A program made the translations under genes and the position numbers. The notes under the pieces are model-generated. The model was not told where the DNA came from. It was given only the letters and a program-made list of their open reading frames with translations, and did no database searches. From Treponema sp. (GTDB lineage: Bacteria; Spirochaetota; Spirochaetia; Treponematales; Breznakiellaceae): 46,145 nt of DNA. Within the stretch, counting starts at the first letter, position 1, and each line of letters starts with the position of its first letter. The stretch is from the NCBI GenBank assembly GCA_009785215.1, contig WQWU01000015.1, positions 1-46,145 of the forward strand, written 5' to 3'. Positions 1-8,379 of this stretch are shown here, in pieces.

Positions 1-65
<65 letters not shown>

Positions 66-197
66 TGAATTCATATAAGTTTTATGCCTCATTATGAATA
101 TACTACCATTTTTATGAGAAATAAACAAGAGGGAAAATTCTTCTCTGCGAGAAATCTTCTTGAAAATTTCCTCTTCTTCTTGCGCTACAGTACAAGC

Positions 198-223
198 TAT
201 GATAAAATTTAGTTTTATTATCA
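198..223 (+). promoter_or_regulatory. Candidate -10 box and A/T-rich dyad upstream of rubrerythrin
   Basis: TATGAT at 198-203 resembles a sigma-70 -10 element; no good -35 was found. It overlaps a dyad with ATAAAA at 202-207 facing TTTTAT at 213-218, and outer arms TGATAA (200-205) and TTATCA (218-223). An A/T-rich dyad over the -10 of an oxidative-stress gene would suit a Fur/PerR-type operator, but it does not match the classical PerR box closely. The regulatory reading is inference. Confidence 0.3.
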
Positions 224-241
224 ATTACAAGGAAGGTAAAT

Positions 242-787
242 ATGAAAAAATGGGTATGTTCAGTTTGCGGTTATGTTCACACAGGCGATAAAACGCCGGA
301 TGCTTGCCCTCAGTGTAAAGCTCCCAGTTCCAAGTTCAGCGTACAAGCTGCTGACGGCGGATATGCTTCCGAACACATTGTAGGTATTGCAAAAGACGCA
401 GATGCAGATATCGTAAAAGATTTACAGGCGCACTTTAACGGCGAATGCTGCGAAGTTGGCATGTATTTAGCCATGGCAAGGGTTGCAGAACGTGAAGGCT
501 ACCCGGAAATCTCCGAAGCTTTTAAACGCTATGCATACGAAGAAGCCGACCATGCGGCGCTTTTTGCAGAACTTCTTGGCGAAGTTATAACAAATAGTAC
601 AAAGAAAAACCTTGAAATGCGTGCAGAAGCCGAACACGGAGCTTGCGCAGGAAAGACCGATATTGCAAAAAGAGCCAAGGAAAAAGGCTATGATGCCATC
701 CATGACTCAGTCCACGAAATGGCTCGTGACGAAGCTCGCCATTGCGCTGGTTTTAAAGGGCTTTTAAAACGCCATTTTGGCGCATAA
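242..787 (+). CDS. Reverse-type rubrerythrin (peroxide-reducing di-iron protein)
   Basis: This 181-residue protein has a rubredoxin-like domain at the N terminus and a ferritin-like four-helix domain after it. The two Cys pairs (C6/C9 and C22/C25, in VCSVCGY and ACPQCKAP) should hold one iron. The helical domain shows the di-iron signatures EEADHA and RDEARHC. Domain order is swapped relative to classical rubrerythrin, as in clostridial 'reverse' rubrerythrins. The family reduces hydrogen peroxide in the cytoplasm of anaerobes using NAD(P)H-linked electron donors. The start has a strong ribosome-binding site (AAGGAAGG). It is the first complete gene in the window and lies 37 bases before an acyl-CoA synthetase with no obvious functional link. 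Family assignment is firm; the exact electron donor is unknown. Confidence 0.93.
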   Translation: MKKWVCSVCGYVHTGDKTPDACPQCKAPSSKFSVQAADGGYASEHIVGIAKDADADIVKDLQAHFNGECCEVGMYLAMARVAEREGYPEISEAFKRYAYEEADHAALFAELLGEVITNSTKKNLEMRAEAEHGACAGKTDIAKRAKEKGYDAIHDSVHEMARDEARHCAGFKGLLKRHFGA

Positions 788-824
788 ATTGCAACTTTTT
801 TCAATAAAAGGAACTCTAAATAGT

Positions 825-2465
825 ATGAAAAATCTAAGAGAAAAATTGGCTAATGCAACAATAGCGGATTTGTGCCTTTTAGCTTCGGCTGAGTACAAAG
901 ATAACCCTGCCTTTTCCATGTTAATAGAAGGCGAAATTACCAGAAAAGTTACCTACAAGCAGATGGGCAGCCGTTCAAGGCAGCTTGCATCAGCTTTAAG
1001 GCAATTAGGCATAGAAACAGGGGATAGGGTTTTACTTTTCTCGGACAATTGTCCTGAATGGCCTATTTCATATTTCGGCATTGCTCTAGCAGGAGCGGTG
1101 TCTGTTCCACTATTAACAGGTTTTTCTGCCGAACAGATTCAGCATATCTCTGAACATTCAGGTGTTAGCGCTATTTGTTTAAACAAAGATTCAGAAGAAA
1201 AATTTGCAGAAATAGCCAAGTTGCCAATGTTTTCTAAATTGCCGTTTATCTATATCGATACAATGCTAGAAGATGAAAACGCAAATTTAAATATGACAAT
1301 TTCCCAAAACGGCGAAAAAAAGCAGATTCAAGTTAATCCTTGCAATGAAAGCAAAGATTATGCGCTTCGCAGCCCTGACGATATGGCTACGATTATCTAC
1401 ACAAGCGGAACACAAGGCAACAGCAAAGGCGTAATGCTTTCAAGCAGAAACATTTTAGCAAGTTCACTTTCTTCGTTGGCTTATATAACAACTACAACAA
1501 AGGATAAATTCCTTTCTGTATTGCCTTTGGCTCATTCCTACGAATGCAGTTTAGGTTTTCTGGCTCCTGTATTCGGCGGTTCAAGCATTACGTATCTGGA
1601 TCGTCCGCCTGCACCATCGGTACTGCTTCCTGCTTTAAATGTTGTAAGACCAACAGCGATGATTTCTGTTCCTTTATTAATCGAAAAAGTTTATAAAAAT
1701 GCACTTGCGCCGAAACTTAGCAAAAATAAACTTTATAATTTCCCTCTCACTCGTCCGCTTGCGGCCAGAATTGCCGGAAAAAAATTAATAAAGGCTCTTG
1801 GCGGAAAGCTTAAATTCTTTGGAGTAGGCGGAGCGCCTCTTAATCCTGAAGTAGAAAACTTCCTGTATAAAGCAAGATTCCCATTCGCAGTTGGTTACGG
1901 TCTAACAGAAGCCGCTCCATTAGTTGCAGGCAATAAACCGTTAAATTTTGTTTTAGGTTCAGGTCTTTCTGCACCAGCTGGCGTTCAATTAAAAATCGAT
2001 AACGGCGAGATTCTTGTAAAAGGTCCGAATGTAATGCTTGGTTATTATAACGACAAAGAAAAAACTGACGAAGTTATAACATCAGACGGCTGGTTACGAA
2101 CAGGCGATATCGGCAGTATAAACGCCAAAGACAGGCTCTTTATCAGGGGCAGATTAAAAGCATTAATACTGGGACCATCCGGCGAAAATATCTATCCCGA
2201 AGAAATCGAAGGTCTTTTAGGTTCGAACCAAATTGTAGAAGAAGCGCTTGTATACCTTGGCAAAATGGGTGAGCTTATTGCAATGGTTCGAATAAACGAA
2301 GCTGCAAAAATAGCTACCGACTTAATCGATCAAACGCTGGAAGAACTGCGTGTATGGGTAAATAAAAAACTTGCCGCATTCTCCCGCTTAAGCAAGATCG
2401 AGATAAGATATGAACCGTTCGAAAAAACACCGACAATGAAAATTAAGCGGTACTTGTACGTTTGA
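825..2465 (+). CDS. AMP-forming acyl-CoA synthetase (long-chain fatty acid-CoA ligase family)
   Basis: This 546-residue member of the ANL adenylating superfamily shows the P-loop-like motif YTSGTQGNSKG, the GYGLTEAAP motif, the GWLRTGDIG hinge motif and a C-terminal catalytic-lysine region ending TPTMKIKRYLYV. The family activates a carboxylate to acyl-AMP and then acyl-CoA, probably for phospholipid remodelling or uptake of host fatty acids. The reading frame is open from 777, but ATG 825 is preferred because AAAAGGAAC lies at a suitable distance and the longer start would overlap the rubrerythrin gene. Chain-length specificity cannot be read from the sequence. It resembles the FadD/FAA type rather than acetyl-CoA synthetase, which is about 100 residues longer. 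Confidence 0.88.
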   Translation: MKNLREKLANATIADLCLLASAEYKDNPAFSMLIEGEITRKVTYKQMGSRSRQLASALRQLGIETGDRVLLFSDNCPEWPISYFGIALAGAVSVPLLTGFSAEQIQHISEHSGVSAICLNKDSEEKFAEIAKLPMFSKLPFIYIDTMLEDENANLNMTISQNGEKKQIQVNPCNESKDYALRSPDDMATIIYTSGTQGNSKGVMLSSRNILASSLSSLAYITTTTKDKFLSVLPLAHSYECSLGFLAPVFGGSSITYLDRPPAPSVLLPALNVVRPTAMISVPLLIEKVYKNALAPKLSKNKLYNFPLTRPLAARIAGKKLIKALGGKLKFFGVGGAPLNPEVENFLYKARFPFAVGYGLTEAAPLVAGNKPLNFVLGSGLSAPAGVQLKIDNGEILVKGPNVMLGYYNDKEKTDEVITSDGWLRTGDIGSINAKDRLFIRGRLKALILGPSGENIYPEEIEGLLGSNQIVEEALVYLGKMGELIAMVRINEAAKIATDLIDQTLEELRVWVNKKLAAFSRLSKIEIRYEPFEKTPTMKIKRYLYV

Positions 2466-2479
2466 CAACGTTCGTTTAA

Positions 2480-2537
2480 TTTAAAACGTATGTTTTAAAA
2501 CACTTGCCCGTTTTGTAACTTTCAAATATAGTTACAA
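2480..2537 (+). promoter_or_regulatory. Two inverted repeats in the hisS leader
   Basis: Two perfect 8-bp inverted repeats fill the gap before hisS. TTTAAAAC (2480-2487) faces GTTTTAAA (2492-2499) across a 4-nt loop. TTGTAACT (2513-2520) faces AGTTACAA (2530-2537) across 9 nt. The second ends 2 nt before the hisS ATG and occupies the place where a Shine-Dalgarno sequence should be; none is visible. It could be a translational operator or protein-binding dyad. The first could be an upstream terminator or operator. There is no T-box signature. Confidence 0.45.
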
Positions 2538-2539
2538 GT

Positions 2540-3895
2540 ATGGCATATATCGAACCCAAGGTTCTAAAAGGTTTTAGGGATTTTCTCCCAAATGCGGAAA
2601 TAATACGCCGAAACCTTACAGAAAAAATAGAAAACACTTTCCGTGAATTTGGTTTTGTACCAATAGATACGCCTGCAATGGAATATGCAGAAATACTTCT
2701 TGGCAAAGGCGGCGGCGAGACAGAAAAACAAATTTACCGCTTTAAAGATAACGGCGAACGTGATGTTGCGCTTCGCTTTGATCTTACAGTTCCCTTTGCA
2801 CGTTTTGTAGCACTTCACCGAAACGATCTTCTATTCCCTTTTAAACGATACCACATAGGCAAAGTATGGAGAGGCGAAAATACTCAGCGAGGGCGTTACA
2901 GAGAATTTACACAATGCGATTTTGATATAATAGGCAGCGACAGCCCTATTTCTGATTTTGAAATACTTCTTTTAATACGGACTACTCTTTTAAACCTTGG
3001 CCTTGATATTACAATCCATGTAAATCACCGAGGGCTTTTTAACCGGTTCCTTTCGTTTATTGGACAAAGAGATAATTCTGTTGAAATTCTTCGCACTGTC
3101 GATAAACTATCTAAAGTTGGAAAAGATGAAACATTAAAAAGTCTTTCTTTATTAACAGGCGGCGATAATGCAAATAAAATACTTGAGTTTATCGGAGCAA
3201 AGGGTACATTCACAGATGTATTAAATCGTATAATTGAATTATCCGGCGGTACATCTCCCGAATCTGATCGTTTACTTGCAATTAAGGATTACATGAATAT
3301 TTGCGTTAATAATGGCACAACAAACGAAAATAATAAAACAGAACCATTTATTTTAAACCCTTCTATTACAAGAGGTTTAGATTATTATACAGGTATTGTT
3401 TTTGAAACATTCTTAACCGAACTCCCTGATATTGGTTCTATTTGTTCAGGCGGAAGATATGACAACCTTGCAGAATTATACTCAAAAGATAAAAATTCGA
3501 TAAGCGGAGTTGGATCATCTATCGGGCTTGATCGAATGCTTGCAGCTCTGGAAACACTTGGTAAATTACCTGCCGCAAATACTTGTTCTATTGCAATAGC
3601 GTGTATAAATGCAGAAAAATCGGGTGAGTATCATAGTTTGGCATTACAATTGCGGCAGGCGGGAATTCCCTGCGAAGTGTTTATAGAGCCGTGCGGCGAA
3701 AAAAATCTTGTAAAGCAATTTGTTTTAGCAGAAAAGAAAGGCCTGCGTTTTGTAATTGTAACAGGAGAAAATCCTTTAAAAGATCCTATTACTCTGCGTG
3801 ATTTATCAACACGTTCAAATATAGAGATTTCTTCCATAGGCGAATTAATAAAAAAATTAACAGAGGAACTGTTTAAGGAGACAAAAAAAGTATGA
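2540..3895 (+). CDS. hisS: Histidyl-tRNA synthetase
   Basis: This 451-residue class II aminoacyl-tRNA synthetase charges tRNA-His. Visible marks are motif 2 with the GRYREFTQCDFD segment, the histidine-specific RGLDYYTGIVFE motif, the GGRYDNL motif and motif 3 GIGLDR-like SSIGLDRM. The last 95 residues form the HGTP anticodon-binding domain (IAIACINAEKSG onward). Length is typical to slightly long for bacterial HisRS (about 420-430). It ends in an ATGA overlap with the copper ATPase, so the two should be cotranscribed. The start is fixed by conservation (VLKGFRDFLP follows directly), although no ribosome-binding site is visible and an inverted repeat lies directly upstream. Confidence 0.97.
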   Translation: MAYIEPKVLKGFRDFLPNAEIIRRNLTEKIENTFREFGFVPIDTPAMEYAEILLGKGGGETEKQIYRFKDNGERDVALRFDLTVPFARFVALHRNDLLFPFKRYHIGKVWRGENTQRGRYREFTQCDFDIIGSDSPISDFEILLLIRTTLLNLGLDITIHVNHRGLFNRFLSFIGQRDNSVEILRTVDKLSKVGKDETLKSLSLLTGGDNANKILEFIGAKGTFTDVLNRIIELSGGTSPESDRLLAIKDYMNICVNNGTTNENNKTEPFILNPSITRGLDYYTGIVFETFLTELPDIGSICSGGRYDNLAELYSKDKNSISGVGSSIGLDRMLAALETLGKLPAANTCSIAIACINAEKSGEYHSLALQLRQAGIPCEVFIEPCGEKNLVKQFVLAEKKGLRFVIVTGENPLKDPITLRDLSTRSNIEISSIGELIKKLTEELFKETKKV

Positions 3896-5970
3896 GCTGC
3901 GCTTCCTGCTGCGCCCATATGGAAATAAAACTATTAAAAAGAAAGCTTTTATTTGCTGCATCTTTTACAATTCCCCTGTTTTACATTGCAATGGCTCCAA
4001 TGTTCTCACTGCCGGTTCCCGGCTTTTTTGCGCCGGATAAAGCGCCTTTTCTATATGCATTTATTCAATTATGTTTGCTTATTCCGGTTATTATTGCAGG
4101 AATTAAAATTTATACTTCCGGTTTTAAAAAAATATTTTTTTTAAAACCGGATATGGATTCACTTATTGCAATTGGCACAACTGCCGCTGTTAATTTCAGT
4201 TTATATAATACGTTTCAGATTATAATTGGAAATCATGGTGCGGCAAAATCATTATACTTTGAAACCGCGGCTGTTATTATCACTTTAGTTCTATTGGGTA
4301 AAACACTTGAAAACATATCACGCGGACGAACAGGAGAAGCAATAAAAAAATTAATGTCGCTGTCTCCAAAAACTGCAATTATTATTGAAAACGGAAAAGG
4401 AATACAAATTCCCATAGATAAAGTAAAACCGGGTCACATAATTTTTATTAAGCCGGGTATGAAGATTCCTGTAGATGGAATTGTAACAGAAGGTATTAGC
4501 GTTATTGATGAATCGATGCTTACAGGTGAAAGCATTCCTGCCGATAAAAAAGCCGGTGATTCTGTTTATGCAGGAACTATCAACTGTAATGGTATAATCC
4601 ATTTTAAAGCGGAAAAAACAGGCTCGGAAACTGCTCTTGCCCAAATTATCAAACTTATAGAAAATGCACAAAACTCAAAAGCGCCCATAGCGCGATTAGC
4701 CGATATTGCAGCAGGGCACTTTGTACCCATTGTCTGCGTTATTGCGTTTGTTTCAGCCATTTTCTGGTATGCGGCAGCTTCTGCAGGATTTGTAACTATT
4801 CCGCATTCACAGTCAGCGCTTGAATTTTCATTGATAATTTTTATATCTGTTTTGGTTATTTCCTGCCCCTGTGCGCTTGGGCTTGCTACTCCAACTGCCA
4901 TTATGACAGGAACCGGCAAAGGTATCGAAAACGGCATTTTAATAAAAAGCGGTCAGGCTCTGGAAACAATATGCAAGATACAAACTGTTGTATTTGATAA
5001 AACGGGAACAATTACAGAAGGAAAACTCGTTGTTACAGATGTTATTATCGGAAACAGTGAATGGGGCGTTGGAAACTGGAAAGATTCATCGGATATTCAA
5101 AATAATTTTTTACAGCTTGCGGCTTCAGCAGAAAAAGGAAGCGAACATCCGTTAGGACTTGCAATTATAAAAGAAGCGGAAAAACGCGGTATTGAATTAT
5201 CAGCCTTAAAAGAATTTAAGGCTTTACCAGGCCTCGGCATAGAAGCAGTTATTAACGATGTTCCTGTTATTACAGGAAATAAAAAACTTATGGAAAAATA
5301 CAACATTACCCTTGGTAAATTAGAAGCTGTTTCTGAAAGGCTTGCAATGGAAGGAAAAACTACTGTGTTTGCCGCTATTCATGGAAAAATTTCTGGAATC
5401 ATTGCCGTTGCGGATGTAATTAAAAAAAATTCGAAAGCTGCTGTAGGAAAGATTCAAAGTACAGGTATCGATGTACTTATGATTACTGGGGATAACAGGT
5501 TTACAGCCGACGCTATTTCCAAAGAAGCTGGAATTAAACGTGTAGTTTCAGAAGTTTTTCCGCAAGACAAAGCAACCATCATTAAAAACCTGCAGAAAGG
5601 AAACAGAAAAGTTGCAATGGTAGGAGACGGCCTTAATGATGCTCCCGCACTTGCTCAGGCAGACATTGGTATAGCCATAGGAAGCGGAACAGATGTGGCG
5701 CTTGAAGCGGCAGACATTGTCTTAATGCGAAATGATCCAATGGATGTTCCTGCCGCTGTAAATTTAAGCAAAAAAACAATGTTAATAATCAAACAAAACC
5801 TGTTTTGGGCATTCGGATACAATGCGCTTGGAATACCTGTTGCAGCTGGGGTTTTGTATCTTTTCGGCGGTCCTCTTTTAAATCCAATGTTTGCCGCTGC
5901 AGCTATGTGTTTAAGCTCAATATCTGTTTTGCTGAATGCTCTTAGAATAAAACGATTTGCCATTTACTAA
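3892..5970 (+). CDS. copA: Cu(I)-type P1B ATPase lacking a full N-terminal metal-binding domain
   Basis: This 692-residue inner-membrane pump has the P1B hallmarks: membrane CPC site (C325-P-C327), phosphorylation motif D369-KTGT, actuator TGES, SEHPLG of the nucleotide domain and [10 protein letters not shown]. The late helices carry FGYNALGIP and [12 protein letters not shown], the pattern expected of Cu(I) exporters rather than Zn/Cd pumps. Most CopA proteins begin with one or two HMA domains (GMTCxxC). Here the N terminus is only [10 protein letters not shown] followed almost at once by the first membrane helix, so a Cys-rich stub replaces the domain. AAGGAG precedes the ATG, which overlaps the hisS stop (ATGA). 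Copper export is inferred from motifs; no chaperone or copper regulator lies nearby. Confidence 0.9.
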   Translation: MSCASCCAHMEIKLLKRKLLFAASFTIPLFYIAMAPMFSLPVPGFFAPDKAPFLYAFIQLCLLIPVIIAGIKIYTSGFKKIFFLKPDMDSLIAIGTTAAVNFSLYNTFQIIIGNHGAAKSLYFETAAVIITLVLLGKTLENISRGRTGEAIKKLMSLSPKTAIIIENGKGIQIPIDKVKPGHIIFIKPGMKIPVDGIVTEGISVIDESMLTGESIPADKKAGDSVYAGTINCNGIIHFKAEKTGSETALAQIIKLIENAQNSKAPIARLADIAAGHFVPIVCVIAFVSAIFWYAAASAGFVTIPHSQSALEFSLIIFISVLVISCPCALGLATPTAIMTGTGKGIENGILIKSGQALETICKIQTVVFDKTGTITEGKLVVTDVIIGNSEWGVGNWKDSSDIQNNFLQLAASAEKGSEHPLGLAIIKEAEKRGIELSALKEFKALPGLGIEAVINDVPVITGNKKLMEKYNITLGKLEAVSERLAMEGKTTVFAAIHGKISGIIAVADVIKKNSKAAVGKIQSTGIDVLMITGDNRFTADAISKEAGIKRVVSEVFPQDKATIIKNLQKGNRKVAMVGDGLNDAPALAQADIGIAIGSGTDVALEAADIVLMRNDPMDVPAAVNLSKKTMLIIKQNLFWAFGYNALGIPVAAGVLYLFGGPLLNPMFAAAAMCLSSISVLLNALRIKRFAIY

Positions 5971-5991
5971 CATTTGTATTTTTGCTATACT
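5963..5991 (+). promoter_or_regulatory. Candidate sigma-70 promoter for icd-carA-carB
   Basis: TTTACT (5963-5968) and TATACT (5986-5991) are separated by exactly 17 bases. The predicted transcription start is about 5998, giving a leader of roughly 11 nt before the icd ATG at 6009. It overlaps the last codons of the copper ATPase. Pattern match only. Confidence 0.45.
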
Positions 5992-6008
5992 CTGTAATTG
6001 AGGTTCTT

Positions 6009-7208
6009 ATGGCAAAAATCAATATGAAAACACCCCTTGTTGAGATAGATGGTGATGAGATGACCCGCGTTCTTTGGGGTATAATTAAGGAAAAACTGCT
6101 TTTACCGTTTATTGACCTAAAAACCGAATATTACGACCTTGGATTAAAAAACCGCGATGATACCAATGACGAGGTTACGGTAAAATCTGCCGAAGCAATA
6201 AAAAAATACGGCGTTGGAGTAAAATGTGCAACAATTACCGCCAATGCTGCAAGGCAAAAAGAATATGATCTTAAATATCTTTTACCAAGTCCTAATGCGA
6301 CAATCAGAGCAATTTTAGACGGCACAGTATTTAGAAAACCAATCTCTGTAAAACGAATACAGCCATCGGTAAGTACATGGAAAAAGCCGATAGTTATCGG
6401 ACGTCATGCATACGGCGATGTATACAAAGCTGCAGAAATGGAAATAAACGAGCCCGGTAAAGTTGAACTTGTTTATACAAAGCTTGATGGAACTGAACGC
6501 CGTATGATAGTTGCCGATTTTAAAGGAAGCGGTATTGTTCAGGGAATGCATAACCTTGATGAATCGATTAAAAGTTTTGCGCGCGCATGTTTTCTTTATG
6601 CTATAGCGGATAAAATCCCTCTTTGGTTTGCAACAAAAGATACAATTTCTAAAACCTATGACGGCAGGTTTAAAGATATATTTAACGAAATATACGAAAC
6701 CGAGTTTAAAGATAAATGCAAAAGTGCAGGTATAGAATATTTTTACACATTAATAGATGACGCCGTCGCCCGTGTTGTAAAAAGCGAAGGCGGTTTTTTA
6801 TGGGCATGTAAAAATTATGACGGCGATGTTCAAAGCGACATGATCGCAAGCGCCGCAGGAAGCCTTGCAATGATGACAAGCGTGCTTGTTTCTCCCACTG
6901 GTGTTTTTGAATATGAAGCGGCGCACGGAACAGTTCAGCAGCACTACTACCGCTGGCAGAAAGGCGAAAAAACAAGCACAAACCCTGCGGCATTAATTTT
7001 TGCTTGGTCTGGTGCGCTTTTAAAGCGTGCAGAACTTGACAATTTACCCGAGTTAGCTAACTTTTCTAAAAAACTAGAAAATGCAGTTTTATCCACGATA
7101 GAAGACGGCATTATGACAGGTGATTTAGCTAAACTTGCAGATCCGCCGCCCGTTAAAATTTTAAACTCATGGGAATTTATTGACGTTATAGCAGAAAGAT
7201 TAAAGTAA
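6009..7208 (+). CDS. icd: NADP-dependent isocitrate dehydrogenase, eukaryote-like homodimeric type
   Basis: This 399-residue enzyme oxidatively decarboxylates isocitrate to 2-oxoglutarate. Its motifs ([91 protein letters not shown]) follow human cytosolic/mitochondrial IDH closely as I remember it, and differ from the E. coli Icd type. The frame opens at 5982, but ATG 6009 is preferred because conservation begins there ([18 protein letters not shown]) and GAGG lies just upstream. It is followed after 22 bases by carA, so carbon skeleton (2-oxoglutarate) and carbamoyl phosphate production appear co-regulated. Confidence 0.94.
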   Translation: MAKINMKTPLVEIDGDEMTRVLWGIIKEKLLLPFIDLKTEYYDLGLKNRDDTNDEVTVKSAEAIKKYGVGVKCATITANAARQKEYDLKYLLPSPNATIRAILDGTVFRKPISVKRIQPSVSTWKKPIVIGRHAYGDVYKAAEMEINEPGKVELVYTKLDGTERRMIVADFKGSGIVQGMHNLDESIKSFARACFLYAIADKIPLWFATKDTISKTYDGRFKDIFNEIYETEFKDKCKSAGIEYFYTLIDDAVARVVKSEGGFLWACKNYDGDVQSDMIASAAGSLAMMTSVLVSPTGVFEYEAAHGTVQQHYYRWQKGEKTSTNPAALIFAWSGALLKRAELDNLPELANFSKKLENAVLSTIEDGIMTGDLAKLADPPPVKILNSWEFIDVIAERLK

Positions 7209-7230
7209 GTAATCTAGAAGAGAGGAATAT

Positions 7231-8379
7231 ATGGGAAATAAAACAGAAAAACTTCAGGCAAAACTTGTTCTGGAAGACGGAAGCGAATATTTGGGATGGG
7301 CTTTTGGCAAGAACCGAAACATCGCAGGGGAAGTTGTTTTTAATACCGGCATGTCCGGGCTTATTCAGAACCTGACAGATCCTGGATGCAAGGGGCAAAT
7401 ATTTGTATCAACCTGGCCAATGGCGGGAAATATAGGCGTGCCTGTGAATAAAAACGGCGCGCCTTTTTTTGATGAATTTGGAATTCCCGATATTATTGAA
7501 TCGGAAAAAGTTCATGTTTCCGGTCTTATTGTTTCCGATCTTTGCGAAGAACCAAGCCATTACTCCATGAAAATGTCATTATCTGCCTGGCTGGAAAAGG
7601 AAAATGTTCCCGGCATTTACGGCATTGATACACGTTCCATTACTATCCGCCTGCGCGACCGCGGAACAATGCGCGGAAAAATCATTATAGAAAAAAAATC
7701 AAACGACGGTTTTGGCGATATTTCAATAAATAAAATAAATTCGTCAAACCACGACGGTGTAGATCTGAAAGAAATTAAAACATATCTTCCAGCTTCAAAA
7801 AAAGCAGGCGTAAAGATTGCCCTTATAGACTGCGGCGTTAAAGCAAATGTTATCCGCTGTCTTATAAACCGAGGCGTTGAGGTTAGCCGCATTCCCTGCA
7901 ATCACGATTTGGATAAAATTGATTATGACGGACTGATAATTTCCAATGGACCTGGGGATCCAAAAGAATATAAAAAATTAATTGAGTTTGTCCGTAAAGC
8001 ATTATCCTCGGATAAACCGGTTTTTGGTTTGGGGCTTGGAAACTTAATCATTGCACTTGCAATAGGAGCCGATACTTTTAAGCTGCCTTTTGGACACAGG
8101 GGGCAAAACCAGCCAAGTTATATTTATGATGCAGCCGAAGACGGCACAAACAAGTGTTATATCACTACGCAGAATCACGGTTATGCAGTACGCGCCGAGT
8201 CGCTTCCAAAAAACTGGAAGTTATGGTTCGTTAATGCCAATGATGGAACTGCCGAAGGAATTATCTGTGAAAACAAACCGTTTTCTGCCGTACAGTTTTA
8301 TCCTGAAGGATGCCCTGGTTCGAGAGATACAGAATTTGTTTTTGACCGCTTTATCGGACAAGTCAAGGAGAAAAAATAA
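7231..8379 (+). CDS. carA: Carbamoyl-phosphate synthase small subunit with inactivated glutaminase site
   Basis: The 382-residue protein has the N-terminal CPSase small-chain domain (about 1-150) and a class I amidotransferase domain (about 195-380). The usual nucleophile motif GICLGHQ reads G266-LGLGNL: Gly268 replaces Cys, and Asn271 replaces His of the GHQ. The catalytic His of the GHPE motif is Tyr357 (QFYPEG), while Glu359 remains. Glutamine hydrolysis should therefore be lost. Segments RGQNQPS, TQNHGYAV and VNANDGTAEGI resemble eukaryotic CPS, including vertebrate CPS I, which also reads GNLI here. It overlaps carB by one base (TAATG). AGAGAGG precedes the start. A structural, ammonia-only role is inferred; the residue changes themselves are read directly. 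Confidence 0.93.
   Translation: MGNKTEKLQAKLVLEDGSEYLGWAFGKNRNIAGEVVFNTGMSGLIQNLTDPGCKGQIFVSTWPMAGNIGVPVNKNGAPFFDEFGIPDIIESEKVHVSGLIVSDLCEEPSHYSMKMSLSAWLEKENVPGIYGIDTRSITIRLRDRGTMRGKIIIEKKSNDGFGDISINKINSSNHDGVDLKEIKTYLPASKKAGVKIALIDCGVKANVIRCLINRGVEVSRIPCNHDLDKIDYDGLIISNGPGDPKEYKKLIEFVRKALSSDKPVFGLGLGNLIIALAIGADTFKLPFGHRGQNQPSYIYDAAEDGTNKCYITTQNHGYAVRAESLPKNWKLWFVNANDGTAEGIICENKPFSAVQFYPEGCPGSRDTEFVFDRFIGQVKEKK

Noticed and set aside
130-172. Intrinsic terminator before rubrerythrin
   Set aside because: The GAGG/CCTC stem is broken by bulges and no clear T-run follows.
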